A stretch of 64,000 bases of DNA from Proteles cristata cristata (taxonomy: Eukaryota; Chordata; Mammalia; Carnivora; Hyaenidae): contig JAESUZ010005462.1 in NCBI GenBank assembly GCA_017311185.1, positions 1,054,001-1,118,000 of the forward strand. Reading direction: 5' to 3'. Position numbers and translations under genes: made by a program. Shown in pieces: positions 45,518 to 57,201 of this stretch. Numbering within the stretch: position 1 is the first letter of the stretch; every line of letters starts with the position of its first letter. The notes below the pieces were generated by a model that ran no database searches, was not told the DNA's origin, and saw nothing but the letters and a program-made list of their open reading frames with translations.

Positions 45518-46512
45518 AGGCACATCTTGTTTGTGGATTGTCTAAATACATTGCCAGTGGATCTTTTATCAGAATTACTTCTGGCTAAAAATGAAGGATG
45601 TCTGATGTGACTGGAACACTGAGTAAGTGGGCCTACAGCATATTGCTTCTTTTCATTTGTTTCCCTTAATCTAAGCAAAGGAGTTGCTGCCTTAAAAATA
45701 AATATGTAACACTGCAAGGGAAACTGATACAAAACTTACCAGAAGTTGCCATTACTTAGAAGATATTAGTATTGTTTTAAGAGTTTGAAGCAAGACAGTA
45801 TGGGAACTAATATTTAGTTCATTGATATTTATTGAGAATCAACTGTGGGCCAGATGTCATACTAAGCCCTGGGAATACAGCAGTGAACATGACAGATATT
45901 CCCTGCTCTCACGGAACTTAAATAGTATATATTCACTCAACCTGTTTTTCCATTTTTATTTTTAGAACAATGAAGAGTAGTACAAGGGGTGGAGTGAAGG
46001 TCAAAAGTAAGTCTCGAAGTCCTGCACCACAGTTGTCTAATTAAAGCAGTTATGAAAGAATTTAAGCAGCCAAATTAGCAATCTGAACATTGAAAACATC
46101 AATTTACCACCAACCTGAAGCAAGTTGTGAGCCAGAATAATGACACAATGATATTGTTAATCATCAGTGGGCTTGTCACCCATTGGGCTTTCTTCCTTTT
46201 CCTCCTTCCCCACTCTCATTTCCCCTTAATAAAAACAACCTTTAATAAATAATTAACAGTAGACATGTTAATTATTGGATTGGCTATAGAATTCCATAAA
46301 ACCAGTGATGTGTGATGAGATTCAGGCCCTGAGGCCCTGAGCAGCCACTAGTTTCCAACACAAAGACTCATTATTGGCTCCTTCTATGTCCATCTGAGTT
46401 ACTCAGCCCCAGGCCAGTGTGGAAGACCCTGTTCTACTTCTAGCTCTGATTTACTTTTTTTCTGCAGCAGATTCATCATTGCTCACAAGGAAATTCCCTT
46501 AAAACACTTCCA
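45518..46512. other. Unassigned DNA with an old repeat-like segment
   Basis: About 45820-45930 (TTTATTGAGAATCAACTGTGG, ACAGCAGTGAACATGACAG) resembles a common ancient mammalian repeat. The remainder is unrecognised. Confidence 0.4.
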
Positions 46513-46971
46513 CTAGAAACCCCAAAGCTTAGGCCCATGAATGGGACGCTTCCCTGTAGTTCCTCTCAGCACTGAGGAGGCCACGCTACTGGTTGTGGAG
46601 CTCAGCAGCCGACTTCTGGGAAGCATGTCAAATATCACTTGGCATGTACCTCTCATCCCTGAGAAATGATAAAGGCCTACGTTCCTGCGGGGAATGTTAC
46701 CCAGAACATCAAACTCCGGATGCGGGCCAGCAGATGATGACTTCATCATTCCCCAAGACAAAGGATACTGAGCCCCAGAGTAAAACCTTGGCGTGTGCCT
46801 GAACATTTTCCACTCACTTTTCATGTCACTTTGTTTAAAACTGAACATGGATTTACACCTTTGAGCTAAAAAAGCACCCAACTGTGCTTCTGTGTTTGAC
46901 CCAGTTTGTATACTCAGCTTCCTCAACCAAAGGCTCTCTCTGCCCTTGACCCTTGGATTATTTCTGTACAT
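46513..46971 (-). CDS. Orphan open frame, 152 codons, function unknown
   Basis: ATG-started frame without recognised similarity, in a stretch with no identified repeat. Composition is Ser/Arg/Gly-rich, with no clear signal peptide, membrane segment or known motif. No splice or poly(A) context was identified. A chance open frame is the most likely explanation. It is listed because it is the longest frame here that a repeat does not explain. Confidence 0.12.
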   Translation of the reverse strand: MYRNNPRVKGRESLWLRKLSIQTGSNTEAQLGAFLAQRCKSMFSFKQSDMKSEWKMFRHTPRFYSGAQYPLSWGMMKSSSAGPHPEFDVLGNIPRRNVGLYHFSGMRGTCQVIFDMLPRSRLLSSTTSSVASSVLRGTTGKRPIHGPKLWGF

Positions 46972-48109
46972 AATTAGTCGATATGCCCCATAATTAGTAG
47001 ATTAGTCCTACTCTAGCTGCTCCCAATTTGTACAATACTGTGATTCCCAATAGGGAAGGTAAGCAACCCGGGATTTGAACCACAGGGCAGTTTCATGGGG
47101 AGAAAAATGTATCTGATCCCTTTGCCTCTGGAAATGAACCAGCAGTCAGATTCATCTGGAAGTCACTCTTAAGTCAATTGCTTTATGGATAGTTCAACCT
47201 TGTATACACGGATTGACTCACAAGCAGATTGAAGTGTCTAGGCAGCTTCATGCCTGCTCAGGTAGGTGGGTTGTTAGAGTCAGTCTCAGGATAACACCTT
47301 TATCATGAATGATATTAAAATATTGGTTACACTAGTAAATTTGTAACACTGGAATAAATTTTCCTGAAGTCATTTCACTATTATTGTGAAAATCTATATT
47401 TATATTTAAAAAGTGTCAATTATTATTAAAGTCTGGTGAGTTACTTTACATGTATAAAACACTGGGCAATTAAATTCTTCCCCTTATCTAGTAGTTATTT
47501 CATGTCAACCATGTAAAATGAGGCTTATAGGCTTTTGGTGAATCTGTTACACATATGGAAACAAAAATTTACATGTAGTTTCTGGCTTTCCTTCTTGTAA
47601 TTTTGGACATATAAATTATATGACTTGGTTATAAAAATAAAAGTCATCTAGAAGATCAAGAATATACTATTTCCATTTTTAAAGATTATTAGTTAAAAGA
47701 AAACATTTAAAAATATTTTTGAGAAATCTGAGCTCATTGAAAATATGTGTCTAGCTTCCAGGGAGTTTGAGATCCTGCTATAGTTTGTTTTTGTTGAAAT
47801 GATTAAGAGCTCCATTTGTCTCTCATAGGATTTGGAGACTCCCACAAAAAGCCATATTGACCTACTAATCTTGATTGGATGGTTATGTTAACAAGTCTGT
47901 CCTAATAACCAGTTATAAGTCTATCTGACGGAGGGTGTTTTTTTTGCAGTATATATTTAACATTTAAGGATTATGTAAATCTTTACACTGCTTTCTGATA
48001 GTTTGTAATCCTGCTTTCATTACCTATTAAACATCATCATCATCGTCATCATCGTCGTCAGAAACAGAAAAATATAAAATCTGCTGAAAAATTAACACTA
48101 AATAAAGAA
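46972..48109. other. Unassigned intergenic DNA
   Basis: No repeat family or gene recognised, apart from a short (ATC)n run at 48031-48060. Confidence 0.45.
48031..48060. repeat. (CATCAT/CGTC)n trinucleotide run
   Basis: CATCATCATCATCGTCATC with CGTC variants, about 30 bp. Confidence 0.85.
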
Positions 48110-48511
48110 ACAATTCCATCAAAGTTTTAAAGTGGAAATTGGAATCTAATTCTAAAACTTATGTAAGATATAAAGGGCCAAGAAAATCCAAGACATTCTT
48201 TAAAAAGAATAACCAAACAAAAGAAACTATAGATATAAGACTTAGAACAAATTTATAGGAATTAAGAAAGTATTACTGAAACAGGAATAGAAATTAGACC
48301 AAGAGAAAAGCCACCCACACAGATGTGGACATGTGATCTATGATAAAGGAAGTACTGTAGATTATTGATAAAAATACATTAAAAAATTTAATAGTGCTAG
48401 GTCATTGGGACAGCCATATGTTAAAAACCAAATCTTGAAACCTATCTTCTACCATTCATAAAAATAATTATGAAAGTTACTTTAAATATGAGTGTTGAAA
48501 AGAATTCTTTT
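48110..48511 (+). mobile_element. Ancient L1 ORF2 (plus), left part
   Basis: Diverged ORF2 segment (GGGCCAAGAAAATCCAAGAC, AAAGAATAACCAAACAAAAG). It is interrupted by a younger L1 and resumes at 49848. Confidence 0.65.
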
Positions 48512-49833
48512 TTTCAGGAAAGAGTATCCAATGGAATAAAGACAGTCTTTTCAGCAAATGGTGCTGGGAAAACTGGACAGCAACATGCAGAAGAATGAAT
48601 CTAGGCCATTTTCTTACACCATACAGAAAAATAAACTCAAAATGGATGAATGATCTAAATGCAAGACAGGAAGCCATCAAAATCCTGGAGGAAAAAGCAG
48701 GCAAAAACTCTTTGACTTTGGCTACAGCAGCTTCTTACTCAACACGTCTCTAGAAGCAAGGGAAACAAAAGCAAAAATGAACTATTGAGACCTCATCAAG
48801 ATAAAAAGCTTCTGCATGGTGAAGGAAACAATCAGCAAAACTAAAAGGCAACCAATGGAATGGGAGAAGATATTTGCAAATGACACATCAAATAAAGGGT
48901 TATATATCCAAAATCTATACAGAACTTACAAACTCAACACCCAGAAAACAATCTAATGAAGAAATGAGCTAAAGACATGAATAGACACATTTCTAAGGAA
49001 GACACACAGATGCCTAACAGACACATGGAAAATGCTCAACATCACTCATCATCAGGGATACAAATCAAAACCACAGTGAGATGCCACCTAATGGCTGTTA
49101 GAATGGCTAAAATTAACAACTCAATGACAGATGCTGACAAGGATGTGAAGAAGGAGGAACTCTTTTGCATTGCTAGTAGGTGGCAAACTGGTGCAGCCAC
49201 TATAGAAAACAGTATGGAGTTTCCTCAGAAAATTAAAATCAGAACTACCCTATGATCCAGCAATTGCACTACTAGGTGTTTATCCAAAAGATATAGGTGT
49301 GCTGTTTCAAAGGGGCACACGAACCTCAATGTTTATAGCAGCTCTATCAACAATAGCCAAAGTATGGAAAGAGCCCAAATGTCCATTGATGGATGAATGG
49401 ATAAAGAAGATGTGATATATATATACAATGGAGTATTACTCAGGAATCAAAAATGATGAAATTCTGCTATTTGCAACAGCATGGATGAAACTAGAGGATA
49501 TTATACTAAGTGAAATTAGCCAGCCAGAGAAAGACAAATATCATATGACTTCACTCATATGTCGAATTTAAGATACAAAACGAATGAACGAACAGAAGGG
49601 AAGGGAAATAAAAATAATATAAAAACAGGGAGGGGGACAAAATATGGACTCAAATATGGAGAGCAAACTGAGGGTTGCTGGAGGGGTTTGGATGGGGGAT
49701 GGGCTAAATGGGCAAGGGACACTTGTTAGGATGAGCACTGGGTGTTATATGTAGGGGATGAATCATTGGATTCTACCCCTGAAATCCTTATTGCTCTATA
49801 TGCTAACTTGCATGTAAATTTTAAAAAATTTAA
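48512..49833 (+). mobile_element. 5'-truncated L1 nested in the ancient L1 (plus)
   Basis: ORF2 C-terminal third, 3'UTR (GAGCACTGGGTGTTATATG) and an A-rich end. TSDs AAAAGAATKCTTTT (48498-48511 and 49834-49847). Frames are broken. The longest, 48977-49255, covers the region before the Cys-rich motif. Confidence 0.9.
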
Positions 49834-49847
49834 AAAAGAATGCTTTT

Positions 49848-50465
49848 GTAAGACAATTTATTTCTATAATCTTGAGTTAAGGCAAGATTTCTCCAACAGA
49901 TTACAAAAGCACTAGCTCTAAAGGAAGAGATTGGTAAATTGGCTACATTCAAATTAAGCATTTCTGTTTATTAAAAGCATCTTAAGAGAGTGAAGAGTAA
50001 AATACAGAGTGGGAACAAATATATGCTACACAGAAAACTGACAAAGGATTCACATCCGAAGTATATAAAGAATTCCTATATATCAATAAGAAAAAGGCAT
50101 TCTAATAGAAAAATAGATGGAAGACCTGCGCAGGTAATTTATGAAAGAAGATACTCAATGGTGTTCCGCTTCATTAATAATCATGTAAATGCAAATTAAA
50201 ATCACAATGAGATAGCACCACACACCTTCCAGAATAACTAAAATTCAAGACTGACAATATCATGTGTTGGTGAGGACGTAGAGCAATGGGACATTTATGG
50301 CTAGAAGGAGTGTATTGTATTCAGCATTGTATATAGCATATCCTGGGACCCAGGTATTTCACTCTTAGGGTAACAGAAATGCATGTGCATTAAAAGATAT
50401 GTATAAGAATATGCGTAGCATTATTATTTATAATAGAAAAAGAAACCTTTAAAAATCCAAATGAG
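49848..50465 (+). mobile_element. Ancient L1 ORF2 C-terminal end (plus), right part
   Basis: Resumes with old ORF2 C-terminal sequence (AAAGGATTCACATCCGAAGT, TCACAATGAGATAGCACCAC). Ends near 50465. Confidence 0.75.
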
Positions 50466-50544
50466 ACTTCTGGTTTTTAACGTAGAAGTTGTCACTCCCA
50501 ACTTCACAAGAAGAAAAAAGCTAAACAAAGTAAACAACTTCTTT

Positions 50545-50600
50545 TTGAGATATAATTGACATATAACATTGTGTAGGTTTAAGGTATACAATGTATTCTT
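50545..50600 (-). mobile_element. Old L1 J 3' end (minus), first part
   Basis: Reversed 3' end (TTTTTGAGATATAATTGAC). This element, J, can be followed through several insertions as far as about 59705. Confidence 0.75.
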
Positions 50601-50812
50601 TATTTTTTTATTATTTAATGTTTTATTTATTTCTGAGAGAGAGAGCACGAGCAGGGGAAGGTCAAGAGAGGGAGATACAGAATCTGAAACAGGCTCCAGG
50701 CTCTGTGTTGGCAGTCAGCACAGAGCCCGACGCGGGGCTGGAACCCACGAACTGTGAGATCATGACTGAGCCGAAGTCGGACGTTTAACTAACTGAGCCA
50801 CTCAGGTACCCC
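50601..50812 (-). mobile_element. SINEC (minus) in L1 J
   Basis: Full reversed SINE. TSDs TACAATGTATTYTT (50587-50600 and 50813-50826). Confidence 0.96.
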
Positions 50813-51750
50813 TACAATGTATTTTTTATACATTTATTTATTGCAATACTATTGCCACTATAGCATTAGCTGACACATCTATCACACCATATAGTTATCA
50901 TTTCTTTTTTTGTGGTAAGAACATTTAAAATCTTGTTTTTTAGCAACTTTGACTACAGTCAGCATATTGTACACTTGATCTCCAGAACTTATTCATCTTC
51001 CAGTTGCAAGTTTGTACCCTTAAGTGTTTTCTCCCCAATTCTCCCACTCCCAAGCACCTACTAACCACATTTCAACTCTGTTTTTATGAGTTCAGCTTTT
51101 TAGATCCCACACATAAGTGATATCATAAAGTAATTGTCATTCTCTGTTTGACTTACCTTCCTTAGCCTAATGTCCTCAAGGTCCATCCATGTTATTGCAA
51201 ATGGCAGGATTTCCTTATTTCTCATGGCTGCATAATATTTCACTGTATACATATGCCACATCTTTATCCATTCATCTCTTGATGAATACTTAGGTTACTT
51301 CCATATCTTGGCAATTGTGAATAAGGGTGCAATAAACATGGGAGGGCAGATATCCTTCTCATATTCTGTTTTCATTTCCTTTGTGTATATAGCCAGAAAT
51401 GGGATTGCTGTATCACATGGTAGGTTTATTTTTAATTTTATAAGGAAACTCCAAAATGCTTTACACAGTGGCTACACCATTTTACCTTCCCACCAAATGC
51501 ACAAAGTTCCCTTTTTATCATACCCTCACCAATACTTGTTATCTCTTATCATTTTGTTGATCGAGGTGACATATCATTGTGCTTTTGATTTGCATTTCCT
51601 TCATGAAAAGTGATATTGAGCATTTTTCAAGATTCATAGACAATTTGGATGTCTTCTTTGGAAAAATTCAGTTCTTCTGCCCATTTTTAAAACTGGATTT
51701 GTGTTTAATTGTTATTGAGTTGTATGAATTCTTTATATATTTTGGATATG
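50813..51750 (-). mobile_element. Old L1 J 3'UTR and ORF2 end (minus)
   Basis: Reversed 3'UTR and ORF2 C-terminus, up to ATTTTGGATAT (51740-51750), where a twin-primed L1 is inserted. The matching ATTTTGGACAT appears at about 54359, where J resumes. Confidence 0.85.
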
Positions 51751-53008
51751 TTTTTATTTTTTAAGGTTTTTATTTTAATTCCACTTAGTTAACATACAGT
51801 GCTATATTAGTTTCAGGTGTACAATATACTGATTCAACAATTCCATAAATCACCTGGTGCTCATCATGACAAGTGCACTCCTTAATCTCCATCACCTATT
51901 TAACCTATGTCTCCACCCTTACCCCTCTATTAACCATCAGTTTGTTCTATATAATTAAGAGTGTGTTTCTTGGTTTGTCTCGTGCTCTCTTTTTTACGCT
52001 TTGCTCTTTTGTGTTGTTTCTTAAATTCCATATACGGGTGAAATCATATGGTATTTGTCTTTCTCTGACTGGCTTATTTCTCTTGCATTGTATTCTCTAG
52101 TTCCATCCATGTCATTGCAAATGGCAAGATTTCATTCTTTTTTATGGCAGAATAATATTCCATTGTGTATATATACCACCTCTTCTTTATTCAGTCATCT
52201 ATGGATGCACACTTGGGCTGCTTCCATATCTTGGCTATTGTAAGTATCAATGCTCTAAACATAAAGGTGCATGTATCCTTTTGAATTAGTGTTTTGTATT
52301 CTTTGGGTCAATACACAGAAGTGCAATTGCTGGATCATAGGGAAGTTTTATTTTTAACTTTTTGAGAAACCGTCATAATGTGTTCCATAGTGGCTGCATT
52401 AGGTTACATTCCTACCAACACAGTATGAGTGTTCCTTTTTCTCCACATCCTTGCCAACACCTGTTGTTTCTTGTGTTGTTGATTTTAGCCATTCTGACAA
52501 GTGTGAGGTGATATCTCATTGTAGTTTTTTAAAATTTGTTTTAGAGAGAGAGAGAATAAGCAGAGGAGGGGGAGAGAGAGTGGGAGATACAGAATCTTAA
52601 GCAGGCTCTGGGCTCTGAGCTTCCAGCACAGAGCTCAACGCAGGGCTCAAACACACGAACCATAAGATCATGACCTGAGCTGAAGTAATAACTGACTGAG
52701 CCACCCAGAAACCTCTCATTGCAGTTTTGATCTGCATTTCCCTCATGACAAGTGATGATGAACGTCTATTCATGTGTCTGTTGGCCATCTATATGTCTTT
52801 TTTGAGATAAATGTCTGTTCATGGTCTTCTGCCCATTTTTAAATTAGATTACCTATTTTTTGCATGTTGAGTTTTATATATTCTTTACATATTTTGGATA
52901 CTAATCCTTTATTGGATATATCATTTGCAAGTATCTTCTCCCATTCCATATGTTGCCTTTTTTGGTTTTGTTGATTGTTTCCTTCACTTTGTAGAAGATT
53001 TTATTTTG
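51751..53008 (-). mobile_element. L1 K, 3' segment (minus) of an inverted L1
   Basis: A second L1 3' end starts immediately (GTTTTTATTTTAATTCCACTTAG) and runs as reversed 3'UTR and ORF2 C-terminus to about 53008. A SINE lies within it. The inner end corresponds to the ORF2 point just after a KINYWDYIK-type motif, exactly where the inverted piece on its right ends. Confidence 0.88.
52529..52713 (-). mobile_element. SINEC (minus) in L1 K
   Basis: Reversed SINE with TSDs TCTCATTGYAGTTTT (52514-52528 and 52714-52728). Confidence 0.95.
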
Positions 53009-54357
53009 ATATAGCAGAGTGGTTTAATATTTGCAAATCAATCAGTGTGGTACATCACATCACATCACATCACATCACATCACATCCTATCAAAGTAAAG
53101 GATAGGAACCATTTGATTGTTTCAATAGATGCAGAGAAACACTTGACAAGTACAAACATCCATTCATGATAAAAATCCTCAACAAAGTAGGTTTAGAAGG
53201 AACATATCTCAATATAATGAAGGTCATATATAAAAAACCCACAGCTAACATCATCTTCATTGGGGAAAAACTGGGAGCTTTTCCTCTAAGGCTGGGAATA
53301 AGATAAGCATGTCAACTCTCATCACTTCTATTCAATATAGTACTGGAAGTCCTAACCACAGGAATCAGACAACAAAAAGAAATAAAAGGCATGCTAATTA
53401 ATAAAGAAGAAATAAAACTTTCACTATTTGCAGGTGACATGCAGACTCCACCAAAAATACTACTAGAACTGGTAAATCAACTCAGTAAAGTCATAGAACA
53501 TAAAATCAATGTACAGTAATCTGTTGCATTTCTATATATCAGTAATGAAGTAATAGAAAGTGAAATTAAGAAAACAATCCCATTTACAATTTCACCAAAA
53601 CAGTAAGATACTTAGGAATAAACCTAACCAAAGAGGTAAATGAACTTTACTCTAAAAACTATAAAACACTGATAAAAGAAACTAAAGATGACACAAAGAA
53701 ATAGAAAAACATTCTATTTTCATGGATTGGAAGAACAAATATTGTTAACATGTCTATACAACCTAAAGCAATGTACAAATCTAATGCAATCCCTATCAAA
53801 ATACCAACAGCATTGTTCACAGAACTAAAACAAACAACTCTAAAATTTGTATGGACCACTAAAGACCCCCAGTAGCCAAAGCAATATTGAAAAAGTGAAG
53901 CAAAGCTGGAGGCATACAATTCTGGGCTTCAAGTTATATTACAAAGCTGTAATAATCAAAATAGTATGGCATCAGTGTAAAACAGACACATAGATCAATG
54001 GAACAGAATGAAAAGCCATAGAAATAAATAAACCATATTTATCAATTATATGATCAATTAATCTTTGACAAAGTAAGAAAGAATATCCAATGGGGAAAAC
54101 AGTGTCTCTTCAGCAAATAATGTTGGGAAACTTTGATAGGAACATACAAAAGAAAGAAACTGGACCACTTTTTTACATAAAAATAAATTAAAAATGGATT
54201 ATAAAGATCTAAATGTGAGACTTGAAACCATAAAAATCCTGGAGGAGAACACGGGCAGTAACCTCTTTGAAATCGGCTGTAGCAACTATTTTCTAGATAT
54301 GTCTCCTGAGGAAAGGGAAACAAAAGCAAAAATAAACTATTGGGACTACATCAAAAC
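53009..54357 (+). mobile_element. L1 K, inverted 5' segment (plus)
   Basis: Plus-strand ORF2 from the RT region (GTTTAATATTTGCAAATC) through a decayed catalytic box to AKINYWDYIKT at 54356. Its right end is contiguous in L1 coordinates with the inner end of the minus piece. The two pieces therefore form one L1 of about 2.6 kb whose 5' half is inverted. Confidence 0.88.
53052..53087. repeat. (ACATC)n expansion within L1 ORF2
   Basis: About seven ACATC units (ACATCACATCACATC...). They lie where the other L1 copies carry a single TACATCACATCAATAA-like stretch, so the repeat grew from L1 sequence. Confidence 0.85.
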
Positions 54358-55509
54358 ATTTTGGACATCTTATCTGATATTTGGCTTACAAATATTTCCT
54401 TTCATTCTGTAAGTTGCCTTTTCCATTTTGTTGATCGTTTCTTCTGCTTTTCAGAAGTTTTATAGTTTGATCTAGTTCTTCTTGTTTGTTTTAGCTTTTG
54501 TTGCCTTGTGCTTTTGGTGTCATATTAAAAAAAAATCATTGCCGAAACCAACGTCAAGGACCTCCTTTCTTACTTTTTATTCTAGGAATTTCATGGTATC
54601 AAGTCTTATGTTTAAGTCTTTAATCCATTTTAAGTTAATTTTGTGAGTGATTTAAGATAGGGGTCCATTTTGATTTTTCTGCATATGGTTATTCAATTTT
54701 CCCAAAACCATTCATTGAAGAGATTATTCTTTCCCTATTAAATGTTCTTGGCTCTCTGGTCAAATAATAGTTGACCATCTACACAAGGTGTTACTCCTGG
54801 GTCTTCTGTTCCCTTGGTCTTTGTCTATTTTACGTTGATGCCATGCTGTTTTAATTACTAAAGCTATGTAGTGTCGTCTGAAATCAGGAAGTATGATGTC
54901 TTTGGCTTTGTTCTTTCTTAGGATTGCTTTGTCTGTTGGGAGTCTTTCGTATTTCCATAACATTTTAGAATTGTTTTTTTTTTTTTTTCTATTTGAGAAA
55001 AATTGGAAGTTTGCTAAGGATCGAAGCGGACCTATAGATGTCTTTGGGTAATATAAACATTTTAACAATATTAATTCTCCCAATCCATAAATGTATGGTA
55101 TCTTTTCATTTACTTGTGTCTTCTTAAATTTATTTTATCTGTCTTGTAGTTTTCTTTTTACAGATCTTTCACTTCCTTGGTTAGATTTATTCCTAAGTAC
55201 TTTATTGTTTTTGATTCTATTGTGAGTGAATAGGATAGTTTTCTTTATTTCTTTTTCAAGTATTTCGTTGTTAGAATAGGAAAATGGAACTGATTTCTGT
55301 ATGTTGATTTTATATCTGCAACTTTACTGAATTTATTAATTCCATCAGCATCTTTAGGATTTTATCTATATAACATCATATCATATGCAAATAGTGGCAA
55401 TTTTATTTCCTTCTGTTGTGGATGTCGTTTGTTTCTTTATTTTGCTTGATTGCTCTACTAAGGACTTCTAATACTATGTTGAATAAGAATGGTCAGAGTG
55501 GACATCTAT
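54358..55509 (-). mobile_element. Old L1 J, ORF2 middle (minus)
   Basis: J resumes and runs reversed through ORF2 toward the RT core (CAATTTTCCCAAAACCATTC, CTGATTTCTGTATGTTG, GAATGGTCAGAGTGGACATC). It is then cut by a retroviral insertion at CTAT (55506-55509). Confidence 0.85.
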
Positions 55510-55923
55510 TGCATTTCAACCTCCTTAGGTACTTCCCAGGTATAATCTGAAACTGGCTCCTATATGCGGATGGCAGGGAGAGACTAAAGGAAGAGGTAGG
55601 CCATTCTAGAATGATAGGTGGCAGGTTTAACAACAAGGGAACTTATACACTGGACTTGTGTTGCCTAGCCTCAGGGTGAGTAGACCTCCACATCTGCCCA
55701 TCAAATCTCAAAAGTTTATATTGAAGCTTTAACTGGATTTAGTCACATATACCAGTGTCAGTACCACATCACTATCCTAAGGCTGTGTCCTTGGGACAGC
55801 TTCTGGAAGGTTGCAAGGCAAGTGGAATGCACATTTCAAGGACAAGGGAACCTTCAATTGCTTGGATCCAGTTTATGGGTCAACAAGCAGTCATGTTTTC
55901 TTGGTGACCTCCCCCAACATTCA
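55510..55923 (-). mobile_element. ERV 3' LTR (minus)
   Basis: About 414 bp, TG...CA boundaries, and clearly homologous in order to 58558-58990 (shared TAATCTGAAA, GGTGGCAGRTTTAA, CCACATCACTATC, GGCAAGTGGAATGCACATT). The strand is set by the TATA-like and poly(A)-like elements in the partner LTR. It is not assigned to a named family. Confidence 0.8.
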
Positions 55924-55943
55924 ACCCCTTGTGACTGGCTCTT

Positions 55944-57184
55944 TTTTAAAATTTATTTATTTATTTACTTAATTTTTAAATTTTTATTTATTTTTTATTT
56001 TTAATTTTTTAAATAGTTTATTGTCAAGTTGGTTTCCATATAACACCCAGTGCTCATCCCAACAAGTGCCCTCCTCTGTGCCCATCATCTGCCTTCCCCT
56101 CCCCCACCACCCTCATCACCCCTCAGTTTGTACTCAACATTCAAGAGTCTCCCATGTTTTGCCTCCCTCCTTCTCCCCAACTATTTTTCTCTTTCTTCTT
56201 CCCAATGGTTCTCTGTTAAGTTCCTCCTAATCTTCCTATACATGCAAACATATGGTAGCTGTCCTTCTCTGCCTGACTTATTTTGCTCAGCATAACACCC
56301 TCAAGGTCCATCCATGTTGCTACACATGGCCAGATTTCATTCTTTCTCATTGCCATGTAGTATTCCATGGTATAGATAAACCACATCTTCTTGATCCATT
56401 CGTCAGTTGATGGACACTTAGGCTCTTTCCATGTTTTGGCTATTGTTGAGAGTGCTGCTATGAACATTGGGGTCCGTGTGCTCCTATGCATCAGCACTCC
56501 TGTATCCCTTGGGTAAATTCCTAGCAGTGCTATTGCTGGGTCCTAAGGGAGTTCTATTGTTAACTTTTTGAGGAAACTCCACACTGTTTTCCAGAGGGGC
56601 TGCACCAATTTACATTGCCACCAATAGTGTAGGAGGGTGCCTGCTTCTCCACACTCTCACCAGCATCTATAGTCTCCTGATTTGTTCATTTTAGCCACTC
56701 TGACCTGCGTGAAGTGGTATCTCAGTGTCGTTTTCATCTATATTTCCCTGATGATGAGGGACACTGAGCATCATTTCATGGGTCTGTTGGCCATCTGGAT
56801 GTCCTCTTTGGAAAAGTGTCTATTCATATCTTCTTCCCATTTCTTCACTGGATTGTTTGTTTTTTGGGTATGGAGTTTGGTGAGTTCCTTATAGATTTTG
56901 GATACTAGCCCTTTATCTGATATGTCATTTGCAACTATCATTTCCCATTCTGAAGGAAATTGAAGAAGACACAAAGAAATGGAAAAACATTCCATGCTCA
57001 TGGATTGGAAGAATAAATATAGTTAAAATGTCATTACTACTCAAAGCAATCTACACATTCAATTCAATCCCAATCAAAACTGCACCAGCATTCTTCTCAA
57101 AACTAGAACAAACTAACCTAAAATTTGTATGGAACCACAAAAGACCCCGAATAGCCAAACTAATATTGAAGAAGAAAACCAAAA
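55944..57184 (-). mobile_element. Twin-primed L1 inside the ERV
   Basis: Minus-strand L1 3' end and ORF2 C-terminus (about 55944-56950) join a plus-strand ORF2 piece (56951-57184; MEKIEED-like start, [16 protein letters not shown] end). The flanking TSDs are perfect over 17 bp, CCTTGTGACTGGCTCTT (55927-55943 and 57185-57201). About 0.5 kb of L1 between the two pieces is missing. Close to the young copy at 34865. Confidence 0.95.
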
Positions 57185-57201
57185 CCTTGTGACTGGCTCT
57201 T

